Shown here piece after piece: positions 9,109-16,763 of a DNA stretch of 64,000 bases (positions within the stretch are counted from its first letter, which is position 1; each line of letters opens with the position of its first letter). Under the pieces are notes generated by a model that did not search any database, was not told the DNA's origin, and saw only the letters and a program-made list of their open reading frames with translations. Source of the DNA: Anaerolineae bacterium (lineage in GTDB: Bacteria > Chloroflexota > Anaerolineae > Aggregatilineales > UBA2796); NCBI GenBank assembly GCA_019637615.1, contig JAHBVJ010000022.1:62001-126000 (forward strand), written 5' to 3'. A program made the translations under genes and the position numbers.

Positions 9109-9878
9109 GCCTAGACATTGGTCGTGCCGTAACTTACCCGTTTGAGGATGCGCAGTGGCGTGCAAAGCTGCTGCCGCTGCTGATCTTGAGCTTCATCCCC
9201 GGCTTGAACGTCCTGACGTGGGGTGGCTACGCCATCAGCGTCGCGCGCAACCTGACGCGGCGGGAAAAATACCCGCTGGCGACATGGGACGAGTGGAGCG
9301 ATATTCTGGTGCGCGGGCTGCTGTCGTGGGTCGCTATGCTCGTGTACTTCTTGCCCGCGATCATCGTCGGCGGCTGCTTCCTGAGCCTCTCGCTCGTATT
9401 CGGGGAGCGCGTCGAGTCGTCTTCGTTCATCGCCATGCGCTGCTTGGCCTATCTGCTCTCCCTTGCCTATCTTTTCTTCACCAATTTTGTGCTCAACGCG
9501 GGGCATCTCAATTTCGTCCGCACCGATCAGTTCAGTGGCTATCTGGATTTGCCCGCCCGTTTTCGCGATCTGCGTCGCGGCGGTTCGCGCATCTTGACGT
9601 TGACCGTTTTGCAGGTCGTCCTCGTACTCCTGATCGGCCTGTTGATCATCGTTGGCGGGGTGGTGTTCCTCGTGTGTATCAACATCGCCGTGCGGACAGG
9701 TGGCATTGCCGTCGTCATCGTCGTGCCGATTCTGCTCATCGCGCTGGTCGCCTTGCTGGCGCTGATGACGCTGGCATTTCTGGCGCACGGTTACTTCATC
9801 GGCGGGACGAGCATCTTGATCGCACGTCAGGCTATGCCCGCGCCGGAGTCACTCCCCGAAATGCAATCTACGTCGTGA
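9105..9878 (+). CDS. DUF4013 polytopic membrane protein
   Basis: 257 residues with several hydrophobic helices and the N-terminal signature of DUF4013: D..RA..YPFED..W..K (about residues 4-20) followed by a helix and the GGY....RN motif. The function of this family is not established. It is coupled by a 4-base overlap to the TlpA-like gene, suggesting a shared role at the membrane. The C-terminal tail is short and polar. Confidence 0.85.
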   Translation: MSLDIGRAVTYPFEDAQWRAKLLPLLILSFIPGLNVLTWGGYAISVARNLTRREKYPLATWDEWSDILVRGLLSWVAMLVYFLPAIIVGGCFLSLSLVFGERVESSSFIAMRCLAYLLSLAYLFFTNFVLNAGHLNFVRTDQFSGYLDLPARFRDLRRGGSRILTLTVLQVVLVLLIGLLIIVGGVVFLVCINIAVRTGGIAVVIVVPILLIALVALLALMTLAFLAHGYFIGGTSILIARQAMPAPESLPEMQSTS

Positions 9879-9935
9879 TGGTCAGTCGCGGTTGAAACGG
9901 TGGCACGTGCTACCTCGTCCCCATACGGTTGATAG

Positions 9936-10222
9936 ATGATCCTTAAAATGATCCCATACAGAGGAGCCAACGGGATCATTGCCGATCAATTCTCATGTTC
10001 CATATAGCGTTCTGAGATGAGAGTGATTGCAGATGGTCTGCACGAGCATGACGTTGACCTGACATTGGCTCGTATGATATGAGGTGTGTAGTCTCCGTTA
10101 CTATTACTAACGCACATGGGCGGTAACTGGCGAAGGAGAGTACACACCACTTTGTAGCTGCTATCGTATTTCCATTGGTCTGGGTAAAAGCCGCCAAGCC
10201 CGCCGAGACATAGAACGATAGC
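9936..10222 (-). ncRNA. Candidate structured RNA, family copy B
   Basis: Minus-strand copy of the element at 2737-3028. On plus-strand coordinates: the shared GTTCTATGTCT lies at 10206-10216; outer helix GTGTGTA (10084-10090) with TACACAC (10141-10147); then TCTCC (10092-10096) with GGAGA (10135-10139) and GTTAC (10097-10101) with GTAAC (10123-10127). The block identical to copy A is 10040-10083. The hairpin TGCAGA-CCA-TCTGCA (10028-10042) replaces TGCGGA-ATT-TCCGCA of copy A, a compensatory change. The terminal hairpin pairs AATGATCCC (9972-9980) with GGGATCATT (9947-9955), and a further partner copy lies at 9936-9942. Function unknown. Confidence 0.6.
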
Positions 10223-10228
10223 TTAAAC

Positions 10229-10257
10229 ATTCTAGCATAGCTCAATAAAAAGGTCAA
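10229..10257 (-). promoter_or_regulatory. Sigma70-type promoter of RNA element copy B
   Basis: On the minus strand TTGACC (10257-10252), 17-bp spacer, TAGAAT (10234-10229). The predicted start near 10222 puts GTTCTATGTCT just inside the transcript, as in the other copies. Confidence 0.65.
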
Positions 10258-10261
10258 GGGG

Positions 10262-10560
10262 ATTAGCCTTGAGACATGCGTAAGGAATCGATGTGAAAGC
10301 ATTGAGAAACGGAATCATTCGAGGTGATGATTATGGTCGGCCTAGTCGCTTAAAACGCGACACCACGAAAACGGCGGCAAGGCAGGCTGCAATACGTCCG
10401 GGATTGGCTGAGGGCAATGGTAGCCATTGTAGTCTGCGGCATTTTTCTCAGTTGTTCCCACAGGGAGGCTGTGCCCTGCTTGCCTCTGCGGAAGTCTCGC
10501 GAACGTGCGACATTCGCCCCTTTACCGCTTACAATCTAACCACTACCCAATAAAGGATAG
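10262..10560. other. Noncoding stretch upstream of AraC-type gene
   Basis: About 300 bp with no gene I would defend. It holds small hairpins, for example CAATGG-TAG-CCATTG near 10416-10431 and CAGGG with CCCTG near 10461-10478. An 86-codon open frame lacks any family resemblance and has an unlikely composition. It could be the regulatory region of the gene at 10566. Confidence 0.4.
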
Positions 10561-10565
10561 GCTGC

Positions 10566-11258
10566 ATGTTTCCTGATTTTGAAGAACGACTCTCCGATTC
10601 GCCGTTTGTTGAACGGATTTGGAGAACGCGGAGTAAGCAAGCTGGTTCCTTTACATCGATTTCGACGGTCTTCTGGTCAATGGTCATCGCGAAATGTCGA
10701 GGGCGAATTTCGATCAGTCTTCACGGCCCGGAAACAGGCGCGACGTGCAAGGAGTTTCCACCCGAAGCGGAATGGTTCGGGATCGCGTTTAAGCTAGGCA
10801 CCTTTGTACCGGCTATCCTACCCGGCTCCCTCATTGACGGGTATATCGTTCTGCCTGATACGTCCGGGCGCGCTTTCTCGTTGTGTCATTCCGCGTGGCA
10901 ATTTCCGAATTATGAAAACGCCGATACCTTTGTCGATCAGTTGGTACGCGCAGGCATCCTCGTGCATGAGCCAATCGCGAACGCCGTCCATCAGAGACGC
11001 TCACAAACGCTGTCGTTGCGCACGGTTCAATATCGTTTCCTGCGTTCCACAGGGTTATCGCAGCGAACCATCCGGCAAATCGAACGTGCTCGCTATGCAG
11101 CAGCCCTTCTTAAACAGGGGGTATCGATTTTCGATACGGTTTACGAAGCTGGCTACAGCGACCAACCACATCTCACCCGATCTCTAAAACATTTTATTGG
11201 GCTTACACCCGCTGAAATCCCATCGACTCCCATCATTGCCCTGCATCACGCCACATAG
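10566..11258 (+). CDS. AraC-family transcriptional regulator (paralogue of 42406)
   Basis: 230 residues. AAAGGA 8 bases before the ATG supports the start. The C-terminal region (about residues 140-220) is an AraC-type double helix-turn-helix: the first helix pair around LRTVQYRFLRSTGLSQRTIRQIERAR, then the second around SIFDTVYEAGYSDQPHLTRSLKHFIGLTPAE, which carries the family's G(Y/F)xxxxhxxxxFxxxxGxxP signature. The N-terminal half is a sensor-like domain shared with the paralogue, with conserved FKLGTF and SWQFP.YEN.DTFVD. The effector is unknown. The next gene downstream is a metallo-hydrolase 100 bp away, a possible target. Confidence 0.85.
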   Translation: MFPDFEERLSDSPFVERIWRTRSKQAGSFTSISTVFWSMVIAKCRGRISISLHGPETGATCKEFPPEAEWFGIAFKLGTFVPAILPGSLIDGYIVLPDTSGRAFSLCHSAWQFPNYENADTFVDQLVRAGILVHEPIANAVHQRRSQTLSLRTVQYRFLRSTGLSQRTIRQIERARYAAALLKQGVSIFDTVYEAGYSDQPHLTRSLKHFIGLTPAEIPSTPIIALHHAT

Positions 11259-11358
11259 CTTGCGTTATTATTCAAGACTTCCCTCCTCTGGCTGTGCTAC
11301 GATCCGAACACCAATGTGACTAATGTGATGGAATATATGCTTCCATGCCGAGGAGAAG

Positions 11359-12066
11359 ATGATGAGCCAGAATGCTCCACAGCGTTTATATCTGATGCAG
11401 GTCGGGTCTATGCCGGAATACCAGATTCCGATTGTGTGCTATCTGGTGCAAACGGGTGATGGCAAGAATATTCTGATTGACAGCGGGCTACCGGAGATTC
11501 TGCCTGAAGGAGAAGCGGAGTTCGAGAATGGGCAGGACGTTATCGAGCAATTGGCGCGTCTTGGCCTAAAACCGGACGATATTGATACCGTCATTTCGAC
11601 GCATTATGATGGCGACCATGCCGGAAGACACGCGGCGTTCACGAAGGCACAGTATGTTGTTCAGCGTGCGCACCATGTGGATGCGGCGAGCAACCCACGT
11701 TTTGCTGACATTCGATCTCAATGGGATCAGCCAATGGAGCGCATTCGGCTGGTGGACGGGGACACGGAACTGCTGCCGGGGCTGGAGCTGATTGAGACAA
11801 GCGGGCATGTGCCGGGACATCAATCGGTGCTGCTGCGGCTGCCCAAAACGGGAGCGATATTATTGACGATTGACGCTGTCCCTTTTGGTGAAGGCTTTAC
11901 CCGTGACGCGCAGGACGACGGTAACAATCCGGATGCGGAAGCGATCCGCGCCAGTACGATTAAACTGCTTGATCTGGTCGAACGGGAGCATATCGGGCTG
12001 GTGATTTTTGGTCATGACGCGGCGCAGTGGGACACACTCAAAAAGGTGCCAGCGTTTTACGCGTGA
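11359..12066 (+). CDS. MBL-fold hydrolase, AHL-lactonase-like
   Basis: 235 residues of the metallo-beta-lactamase fold. The metal motif reads HYDGDH at residues 82-87, where the usual form is HxHxDH. The second His is Asp here, a variation also seen in some members of the lactonase-like subgroup. ETSGHVPGHQS supplies a later metal His, and LTIDAVPF the bridging Asp. The overall layout (short N-terminal strands, NILIDSGLP, SGHVPGH) resembles N-acyl homoserine lactonase-type proteins, but a quorum-quenching role is only one possibility. GAGGAG precedes the tandem ATGs at 11359 and 11362. It is convergent with the rhodanese gene. Confidence 0.8.
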   Translation: MMSQNAPQRLYLMQVGSMPEYQIPIVCYLVQTGDGKNILIDSGLPEILPEGEAEFENGQDVIEQLARLGLKPDDIDTVISTHYDGDHAGRHAAFTKAQYVVQRAHHVDAASNPRFADIRSQWDQPMERIRLVDGDTELLPGLELIETSGHVPGHQSVLLRLPKTGAILLTIDAVPFGEGFTRDAQDDGNNPDAEAIRASTIKLLDLVEREHIGLVIFGHDAAQWDTLKKVPAFYA

Positions 12067-12099
12067 TACGGCACTCACCTTGAAAAGGCTGCCGAGAAA

Positions 12100-12123
12100 G
12101 CGGACGCCCCATGAGGCGTCCGC
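12100..12123. terminator. Perfect hairpin between convergent genes
   Basis: GCGGACGCC (12100-12108) and GGCGTCCGC (12115-12123) form a perfect 9-bp GC-rich stem with a 6-base loop. It lies between the 3' ends of the metallo-hydrolase and rhodanese genes. On the minus strand it is followed by TTTCTC. Confidence 0.65.
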
Positions 12124-12173
12124 ACGAAAGCATGATTAGGAATACGTTTTAGCGGTTGTCAGTGAAGATTGGT

Positions 12174-12497
12174 TTAGTAGCGACCGGGGAAACTCGGATC
12201 GACTTCTTGCGTCCAGCGCATCACGCCGCCGGACATGTTCAGGACGTTGGGGTAGCCTTGCGCGGCAACCCAGTCGGTGACCTGTTCGCTGCGGCGGCCT
12301 GATTTGCACACGAACACTACGGGCTGATCTTTGGGAATTTGATCCAACGAGTCGGGGATGTCATTCATCACGATGTGCGTCGCGCCGTCGATCATCCCGC
12401 GCGCCACTTCCCAGTCCTCGCGCACGTCAATCACGGCGATGGTTTCGCCCGCGTCGAGGCGAGCCTTCAAGTCTTTTGGCGAAATCTCTGCTGTCAT
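12174..12497 (-). CDS. Single-domain rhodanese
   Basis: 107 residues, one complete rhodanese domain with no signal. The active-site loop CKSGRRS starts with the persulfide-forming Cys at about residue 64. IDVREDWEVARGMIDGATHI and the terminal GG...W are typical of the fold. Single-domain rhodaneses move sulfane sulfur between acceptors in the cytoplasm. The partner is not evident from neighbours. A minus-strand promoter-like pair lies 45-73 bp upstream. Confidence 0.9.
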   Translation of the reverse strand: MTAEISPKDLKARLDAGETIAVIDVREDWEVARGMIDGATHIVMNDIPDSLDQIPKDQPVVFVCKSGRRSEQVTDWVAAQGYPNVLNMSGGVMRWTQEVDPSFPGRY

Positions 12498-12541
12498 TGG
12501 TTTGTTCTTCGTACCTTTACTGTACCCTCGTACAGGGGAGG

Positions 12542-12570
12542 ATTATAGTCCCGTCGTGCAAAAATGTCGG
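12542..12570 (-). promoter_or_regulatory. Probable promoter of the rhodanese gene
   Basis: Minus strand: consensus TATAAT (12547-12542), 17-bp spacer, weak -35 CCGACA (12570-12565). It lies 45 bp before the start codon. Confidence 0.45.
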
Positions 12571-12621
12571 CTTCCGCTTACAATACGAAATGTGTATTGG
12601 TAGCATCATGGATATGGCGAC

Positions 12622-14748
12622 ATGGCTGCGGTTGATTTTCAAGATTTCGAACTGAGCATTGACCTTCGCGAGGATGGCGACATCGGCATCACGGTGGTGC
12701 AGTCGCCGTCTGGTACGGCAACCGCGATTGTCCACAATCCGTTCACCAACGATGAAGTGCTGCGCATGTTGGGGATGTTGGATGACAGCGCGAACGCTAG
12801 TCCAGCAGAAGAAGCCCGCTCCGCACGGCAATTTGGTGAGAAGTTGTTTAGAGCGATCTTCACGGGTGACATCGCTACCACCTATAACCACAGCATCCAG
12901 CAGGCGGGCGAGGGCGGACTCCGGCTCCGCTTGAATCTGGAAAAAGCGGGCGAACTGCTGCATCTGCCGTGGGAACTGCTGCGCGATCCACGCGGGGAAG
13001 TCGTCGCCCTCTCGCGCAATATCACCATCGTGCGCGGCGGTCAGTATCCCGCCCCACGTTCCGCCGTCGAATACAGCCTGCCATTTCGAATTTTGGTAAT
13101 GATCGCCACGCCGACCGACCAACCGACGCTCAACGCCACCGAAGAATGGCAAGCCCTGATGGACGCCACCGCTGATCTGCGCGAACGTGGTCTGGTGGTG
13201 GTAGACCGCGTCGAGAGCGGGCAGATGGGCGCGTTGCAGCGCAAACTGCGCGAGGGCAAAGCGTATCAAGCCTTCCACTTCATCGGGCACGCCATCGATG
13301 AAGAGGGACACAGCGGCCTGCTGGCCTTCGAAGACCCGCGCAAACGCGTCTCGCTGCCCGTCGCGGCGGATGATCTGGTGCGGGAACTCGCCATCGAAAA
13401 CAGTGTGCGGTTGGTCGTCTTGGGCAGCGGTCAGTCTTCGCAGCGTGAAGATGTGCGCGATCCGTTCGAGCGTGTTTCGGAAGCCCTGATGTCGAAAGGG
13501 ATGTCCGCCGTCATCGAATTACAATTCGGCATGACCGATGAAGGTAGCAAACTGTTCGCCGCCGATCTGTATCGGCTGCTGGCGGAAGGCTATGCGATGG
13601 AAACCGCCATGAACGAGGTGCGGCGTGGTTTGCAGCGGTCGGCAGGTAGCCTCGAATGGGTCTCGCCGTCGCTGCACCTGAATCCGCAAGCTGGTTTATT
13701 GTTCCCCAAACGCCGCGCCTATGACGGACGGGTTTCGCTCGGCGGTCTGCGTGAACGGGCGGCACTGCTGGCCCTCCCCGTCATCATCGTGATCATCGGC
13801 CTATTGGCAGGTGTCTATTTCGTGGCGCGCAGCATTTTCGAGCCATCCGTCACACCGGGGCCAAAGGTCGATTTATCGGTGGTCGATATGTTCGTCTTCC
13901 CACCAAATCCAGCTCCCGGCGAACCCGTCTCGGTCACGTTCCAGATTCGGAATAACAGTCAGCAAGACTCGGGTAAATTCCAATGGTCGTGGTTCGTAGG
14001 CGACCCCGGCGATACACCCGCGCTCGAAGACTCGGTCGATACGCTCAAGGCGGGCACAACGCTGGTCGTCAAGCGCGAATTCCCGTTCGGTGGATGGGGT
14101 AACTTCCTGACTGTCGTTTTCGTCAACGACAAGCGCTTCGTGCAAGACGACAACACGACCAACGATGTCAAGACTCGCTTGGTCACAACCGATGTCAAGA
14201 AGCCCTTCGCCATCGATTTTCAATTCTTGCCGAACGGTAAGGAGATCAACGAGACGACCAATTTGCAGGGCGATGAATTCAACGTGTGGAACATCAAATT
14301 CGCGCCGGTGATTGAGGCGGGTGACACGGAATGTAAAGATGCCGTGGCGAAGATTAGCGTAGACGATCTGGCGGAAGTTAGACGGCTGATCACGGGCTTA
14401 CCCGGTCAGCTCGGACAGTGCAAATCGCTCCCGCTCCGCATTACATTCGGCAAGCCGATGGGCAATCTGGAATCCAACGCCGCTGAGATCGAATTCGTCC
14501 CGACGGTGGCGGGCACCTATAACCTGACCCTGACCAAAGCCGATGGCACCAGCATCATTACAAGCAGCGAATTAACCGTCAAGCAAGCGGATGTGGATTC
14601 TAGCAAGCCACAGCGCATCAGCGTGAAGGTGCAAGAGGTTACACTGACCGATACCACTCTGATCTTCACGCCGCCGATTGAAGCCATTACGAACCTGAGT
14701 CGGCTCACGCTGACGCCTAAGATTGTTACGCCGACCGTCACACCTTGA
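12622..14748 (+). CDS. Membrane CHAT-domain protein with degenerate caspase site and CARDB-like domain
   Basis: 708 residues. The N-terminal part (about 1-360) is a CHAT (caspase-HetF-associated) domain: LHLPWELLRD (about 113-122), the active-site His strand HFIGHA (219-224, His 223) and the AVIELQFGM strand. The Cys strand, usually LxACxSG, reads VVLGSGQSS (266-273), so Gly 270 stands where the catalytic Cys belongs. One transmembrane helix (about 381-403) follows, then an outward-facing CARDB/Ig-like domain starting VDLSVVDMF.FPPNPAPGEPV (about 416-520) and a further beta-rich tail. This suggests a cytoplasmic pseudo-protease scaffold linked to an exterior adhesion domain, with no peptidase activity predicted. 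aroA begins 13 bp downstream. Confidence 0.85.
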   Translation: MAAVDFQDFELSIDLREDGDIGITVVQSPSGTATAIVHNPFTNDEVLRMLGMLDDSANASPAEEARSARQFGEKLFRAIFTGDIATTYNHSIQQAGEGGLRLRLNLEKAGELLHLPWELLRDPRGEVVALSRNITIVRGGQYPAPRSAVEYSLPFRILVMIATPTDQPTLNATEEWQALMDATADLRERGLVVVDRVESGQMGALQRKLREGKAYQAFHFIGHAIDEEGHSGLLAFEDPRKRVSLPVAADDLVRELAIENSVRLVVLGSGQSSQREDVRDPFERVSEALMSKGMSAVIELQFGMTDEGSKLFAADLYRLLAEGYAMETAMNEVRRGLQRSAGSLEWVSPSLHLNPQAGLLFPKRRAYDGRVSLGGLRERAALLALPVIIVIIGLLAGVYFVARSIFEPSVTPGPKVDLSVVDMFVFPPNPAPGEPVSVTFQIRNNSQQDSGKFQWSWFVGDPGDTPALEDSVDTLKAGTTLVVKREFPFGGWGNFLTVVFVNDKRFVQDDNTTNDVKTRLVTTDVKKPFAIDFQFLPNGKEINETTNLQGDEFNVWNIKFAPVIEAGDTECKDAVAKISVDDLAEVRRLITGLPGQLGQCKSLPLRITFGKPMGNLESNAAEIEFVPTVAGTYNLTLTKADGTSIITSSELTVKQADVDSSKPQRISVKVQEVTLTDTTLIFTPPIEAITNLSRLTLTPKIVTPTVTP

Positions 14749-14761
14749 TAAGGATCATGGA

Positions 14762-16054
14762 ATGCAGCCGACCAACGACCTAGCCCGCCTTGAGATTCGC
14801 CCCATCACGCGCCCGATCAATGCCGTGGTCGATATTCCCGGCTCCAAGAGTATCACCAACCGCGCTCTACTGATGGCGGCACTAGCGGAGGGCGAAAGCG
14901 TGTTGGAACATGCCCTATTTAGCGATGACAGTCATTGGTGCTCGGCATGTTTGCGCGCACTCGGCATCGAGATCGTGGCGGACGAAGCGAATGAGCGTTT
15001 CACAGTGCGCGGCACGGGCGGCAAGTTCAGCGCGGGGCAAGCCGACTGCTTCGTCGGCAATTCTGGCACCACGGCACGCTTCATCACGGCGGCGGCGGCA
15101 CTCGGTCACGGCGAATATCACTTCGACGGCGTAGCGCGGATGCGTCAGCGCCCGATCAGCGAACTGCTGGTTGCGCTCCGGCAGCTCGGCGCAGACATCA
15201 CGGCAGAAGGTGATCGCTTCCCGCTGACCATCCATGCGCACGGACTGCGCGGCGGCACGACCACCATCGACGCGACGGATAGCAGTCAATTGCTATCCGG
15301 TCTGCTGATGGTCGCCCCTTATGCCGATTCGAATGTCACTATCAACGTCACGGGCACGATTGTCTCGCAGCCATATATCGACATTACACTGCGCATGATG
15401 TCCCAGTTTGGGATACAGACTGATAAGGGCAATTATCGGAACTATTCCATCAAAACGGGGCAACGGTACCGCGCGCAGCGCTATTGGATCGAGCCGGACG
15501 CGTCAGGAGCCACGTATTTCTTCGCGGCGGCGGCGATCACGGGCGGGCGGGTGCGCGTCCCCGGTCTGACGGCGGAGGCGCTGCAAGGAGATGCGCATTT
15601 CGTGGATGTGCTGGAAATGATGGGTTGTACCGTCACGCGAGGCGCGGATTATCTGGAAGTGCAGGGGCCGGATCAACTGCGCGGGCTGGACATCAATCTA
15701 AACGCCATGTCGGATACGGCGCAAACCCTCGCCGCCATCGCGCCGTTCGCCAATTCGCCCGTCACCATCCGCGACATCGGGCATAACCGCCTGAAGGAGA
15801 CGGATCGCATCACGGCGGTGATCACCGAACTGCGCAAACTCGGCGTGCGGGCGGAAGAAACCGCCGACAGCATGACCGTTTACCCGTCCGAGGTACACGG
15901 CGCTGAGATCGAGACGTATGACGATCACCGCATGGCGATGGCCTTCGCCGTGATCGGATTGGTCGCGCCGGGGGTGGTGATCAATAACCCGGGCTGCACC
16001 GCCAAGACGTTCCCCGATTTCTTCCAACGCTTCGAGAAGTTATATGGAGCTTGA
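14762..16054 (+). CDS. aroA: 3-phosphoshikimate 1-carboxyvinyltransferase (EPSP synthase)
   Basis: 430 residues, the normal length. It transfers the enolpyruvyl group of PEP to shikimate-3-phosphate in chorismate synthesis. Start set at the ATG at 14762 because AAGG lies 8 bases upstream; an in-frame upstream start at 14723 would overlap the CHAT gene. Motifs visible in order: PGSKSITNRALLMAAL, GNSGTTARF (PEP loop), MRQRPI, DSSQLLSGLL, EPDASGATYF, GHNRLKETDRI, DDHRMAMAF and NPGCTAKTFPDF. No other aromatic pathway gene is in the window, so it is an isolated pathway gene. Its 3' end overlaps or abuts the Uma2 gene. Confidence 0.96.
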   Translation: MQPTNDLARLEIRPITRPINAVVDIPGSKSITNRALLMAALAEGESVLEHALFSDDSHWCSACLRALGIEIVADEANERFTVRGTGGKFSAGQADCFVGNSGTTARFITAAAALGHGEYHFDGVARMRQRPISELLVALRQLGADITAEGDRFPLTIHAHGLRGGTTTIDATDSSQLLSGLLMVAPYADSNVTINVTGTIVSQPYIDITLRMMSQFGIQTDKGNYRNYSIKTGQRYRAQRYWIEPDASGATYFFAAAAITGGRVRVPGLTAEALQGDAHFVDVLEMMGCTVTRGADYLEVQGPDQLRGLDINLNAMSDTAQTLAAIAPFANSPVTIRDIGHNRLKETDRITAVITELRKLGVRAEETADSMTVYPSEVHGAEIETYDDHRMAMAFAVIGLVAPGVVINNPGCTAKTFPDFFQRFEKLYGA

Positions 16055-16058
16055 GGTC

Positions 16059-16619
16059 ATGGCAGCTAATCCCAAGTCAACAGTAATGACGCTGGCAGAA
16101 TTTGAAGAATTCGCTGCCTTGCCAGCAAACCGTGACCGCCGCCTTGAATTCATCGACGGGGAGATGATCGAGTTGGTATCCAATGAAATATCGGGTCATT
16201 TGACGCTGCTACTTAGTTCACTGATCACTATCTACGTTACCCAACACGATCTCGGCTACACGACGAGTGCCGAAAGTGGTTTCCGTATTGGCAACAATGA
16301 TTTCATACCCGATTGTGCCTTTATCGCGAAGGCGACGCGAGAAAAACCTATAGGCGAAACGTGGATCACGGTTGTTCCTGATCTCGTCGTAGAGGTCAAA
16401 TCTCCTACCGACTCGTTTAGTGGGCTGGTGAATAAAGTTGGGCATTACCTCGCGGCGGGTGTGAAACAGGTTTGGGTGGTGTTGCCGGATAAGCGCCGAC
16501 TCGATGTCTACACGCAAGACGATCATCACTCGTTTACGGTTGGCGAGACTGTCACAGGCGGCGACGTGCTGCCCGGTTTCGCACTCCACATCGCTGATCT
16601 ATTCGCCAAGCTCTCGTAA
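16059..16619 (+). CDS. Uma2-family (DUF820) PD-(D/E)XK nuclease-like protein
   Basis: About 186 residues from the ATG at 16059 (GGAG 9 bases upstream). An in-frame ATG at 16044 would overlap aroA by 11 bases. Typical Uma2 layout: TLAEFEEFA at the N-terminus, RRLEFIDGEMIEL, DFIPDCAFI (catalytic Asp) and PDLVVEVKSPTDS (E-x-K), then KVGHYLAAGVKQVWVV and a C-terminal strand. These proteins have the restriction-endonuclease fold. They are common in Chloroflexota and cyanobacteria in many copies, and their role is not settled. Confidence 0.88.
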   Translation: MAANPKSTVMTLAEFEEFAALPANRDRRLEFIDGEMIELVSNEISGHLTLLLSSLITIYVTQHDLGYTTSAESGFRIGNNDFIPDCAFIAKATREKPIGETWITVVPDLVVEVKSPTDSFSGLVNKVGHYLAAGVKQVWVVLPDKRRLDVYTQDDHHSFTVGETVTGGDVLPGFALHIADLFAKLS

Positions 16620-16680
16620 CTCCTCCACATCTCACCGAATTTAATGCGCTAGTGACCGACTGGAATTAGAATAGTACACT

Positions 16681-16700
16681 GAATGTGAGCGCTCACATTC
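16681..16700. promoter_or_regulatory. Perfect LacI/GalR-type operator upstream of araA
   Basis: GAATGTGAGCGCTCACATTC is a perfect 20-bp palindrome centred on GC. Its core TGTGAGCGCTCACA is nearly the ideal lac operator sequence. It ends 63 bp before the araA start. LacI/GalR-family proteins bind such sites with a CpG centre. No LacI-family gene is present in the window, so the repressor must be encoded elsewhere. Confidence 0.8.
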
Positions 16701-16726
16701 GGTGAGTTGTTCCTAGAAATAGGCTT

Positions 16727-16751
16727 GGTTATTTCCAACAATTGAATAACC
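16727..16751. promoter_or_regulatory. Inverted repeat just before the araA ribosome site
   Basis: GGTTATT (16727-16733) and AATAACC (16745-16751) are a perfect 7-bp inverted repeat with an 11-base spacer, directly before the Shine-Dalgarno AGGAG (about 16754-16758). It could be a second operator or a leader hairpin that affects translation. Confidence 0.4.
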
Positions 16752-16763
16752 GCAGGAGTTTTC

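Noticed and set aside
10293-10553. 86-codon frame before the AraC-type gene
   Set aside because: No ribosome site, no recognisable motif and a composition unlike neighbouring proteins.
12622-16619. CHAT protein plus Uma2 nuclease as a defence island
   Set aside because: aroA lies between them, the CHAT site lacks its Cys, Uma2 genes are scattered widely in this phylum, and no other defence gene is nearby.
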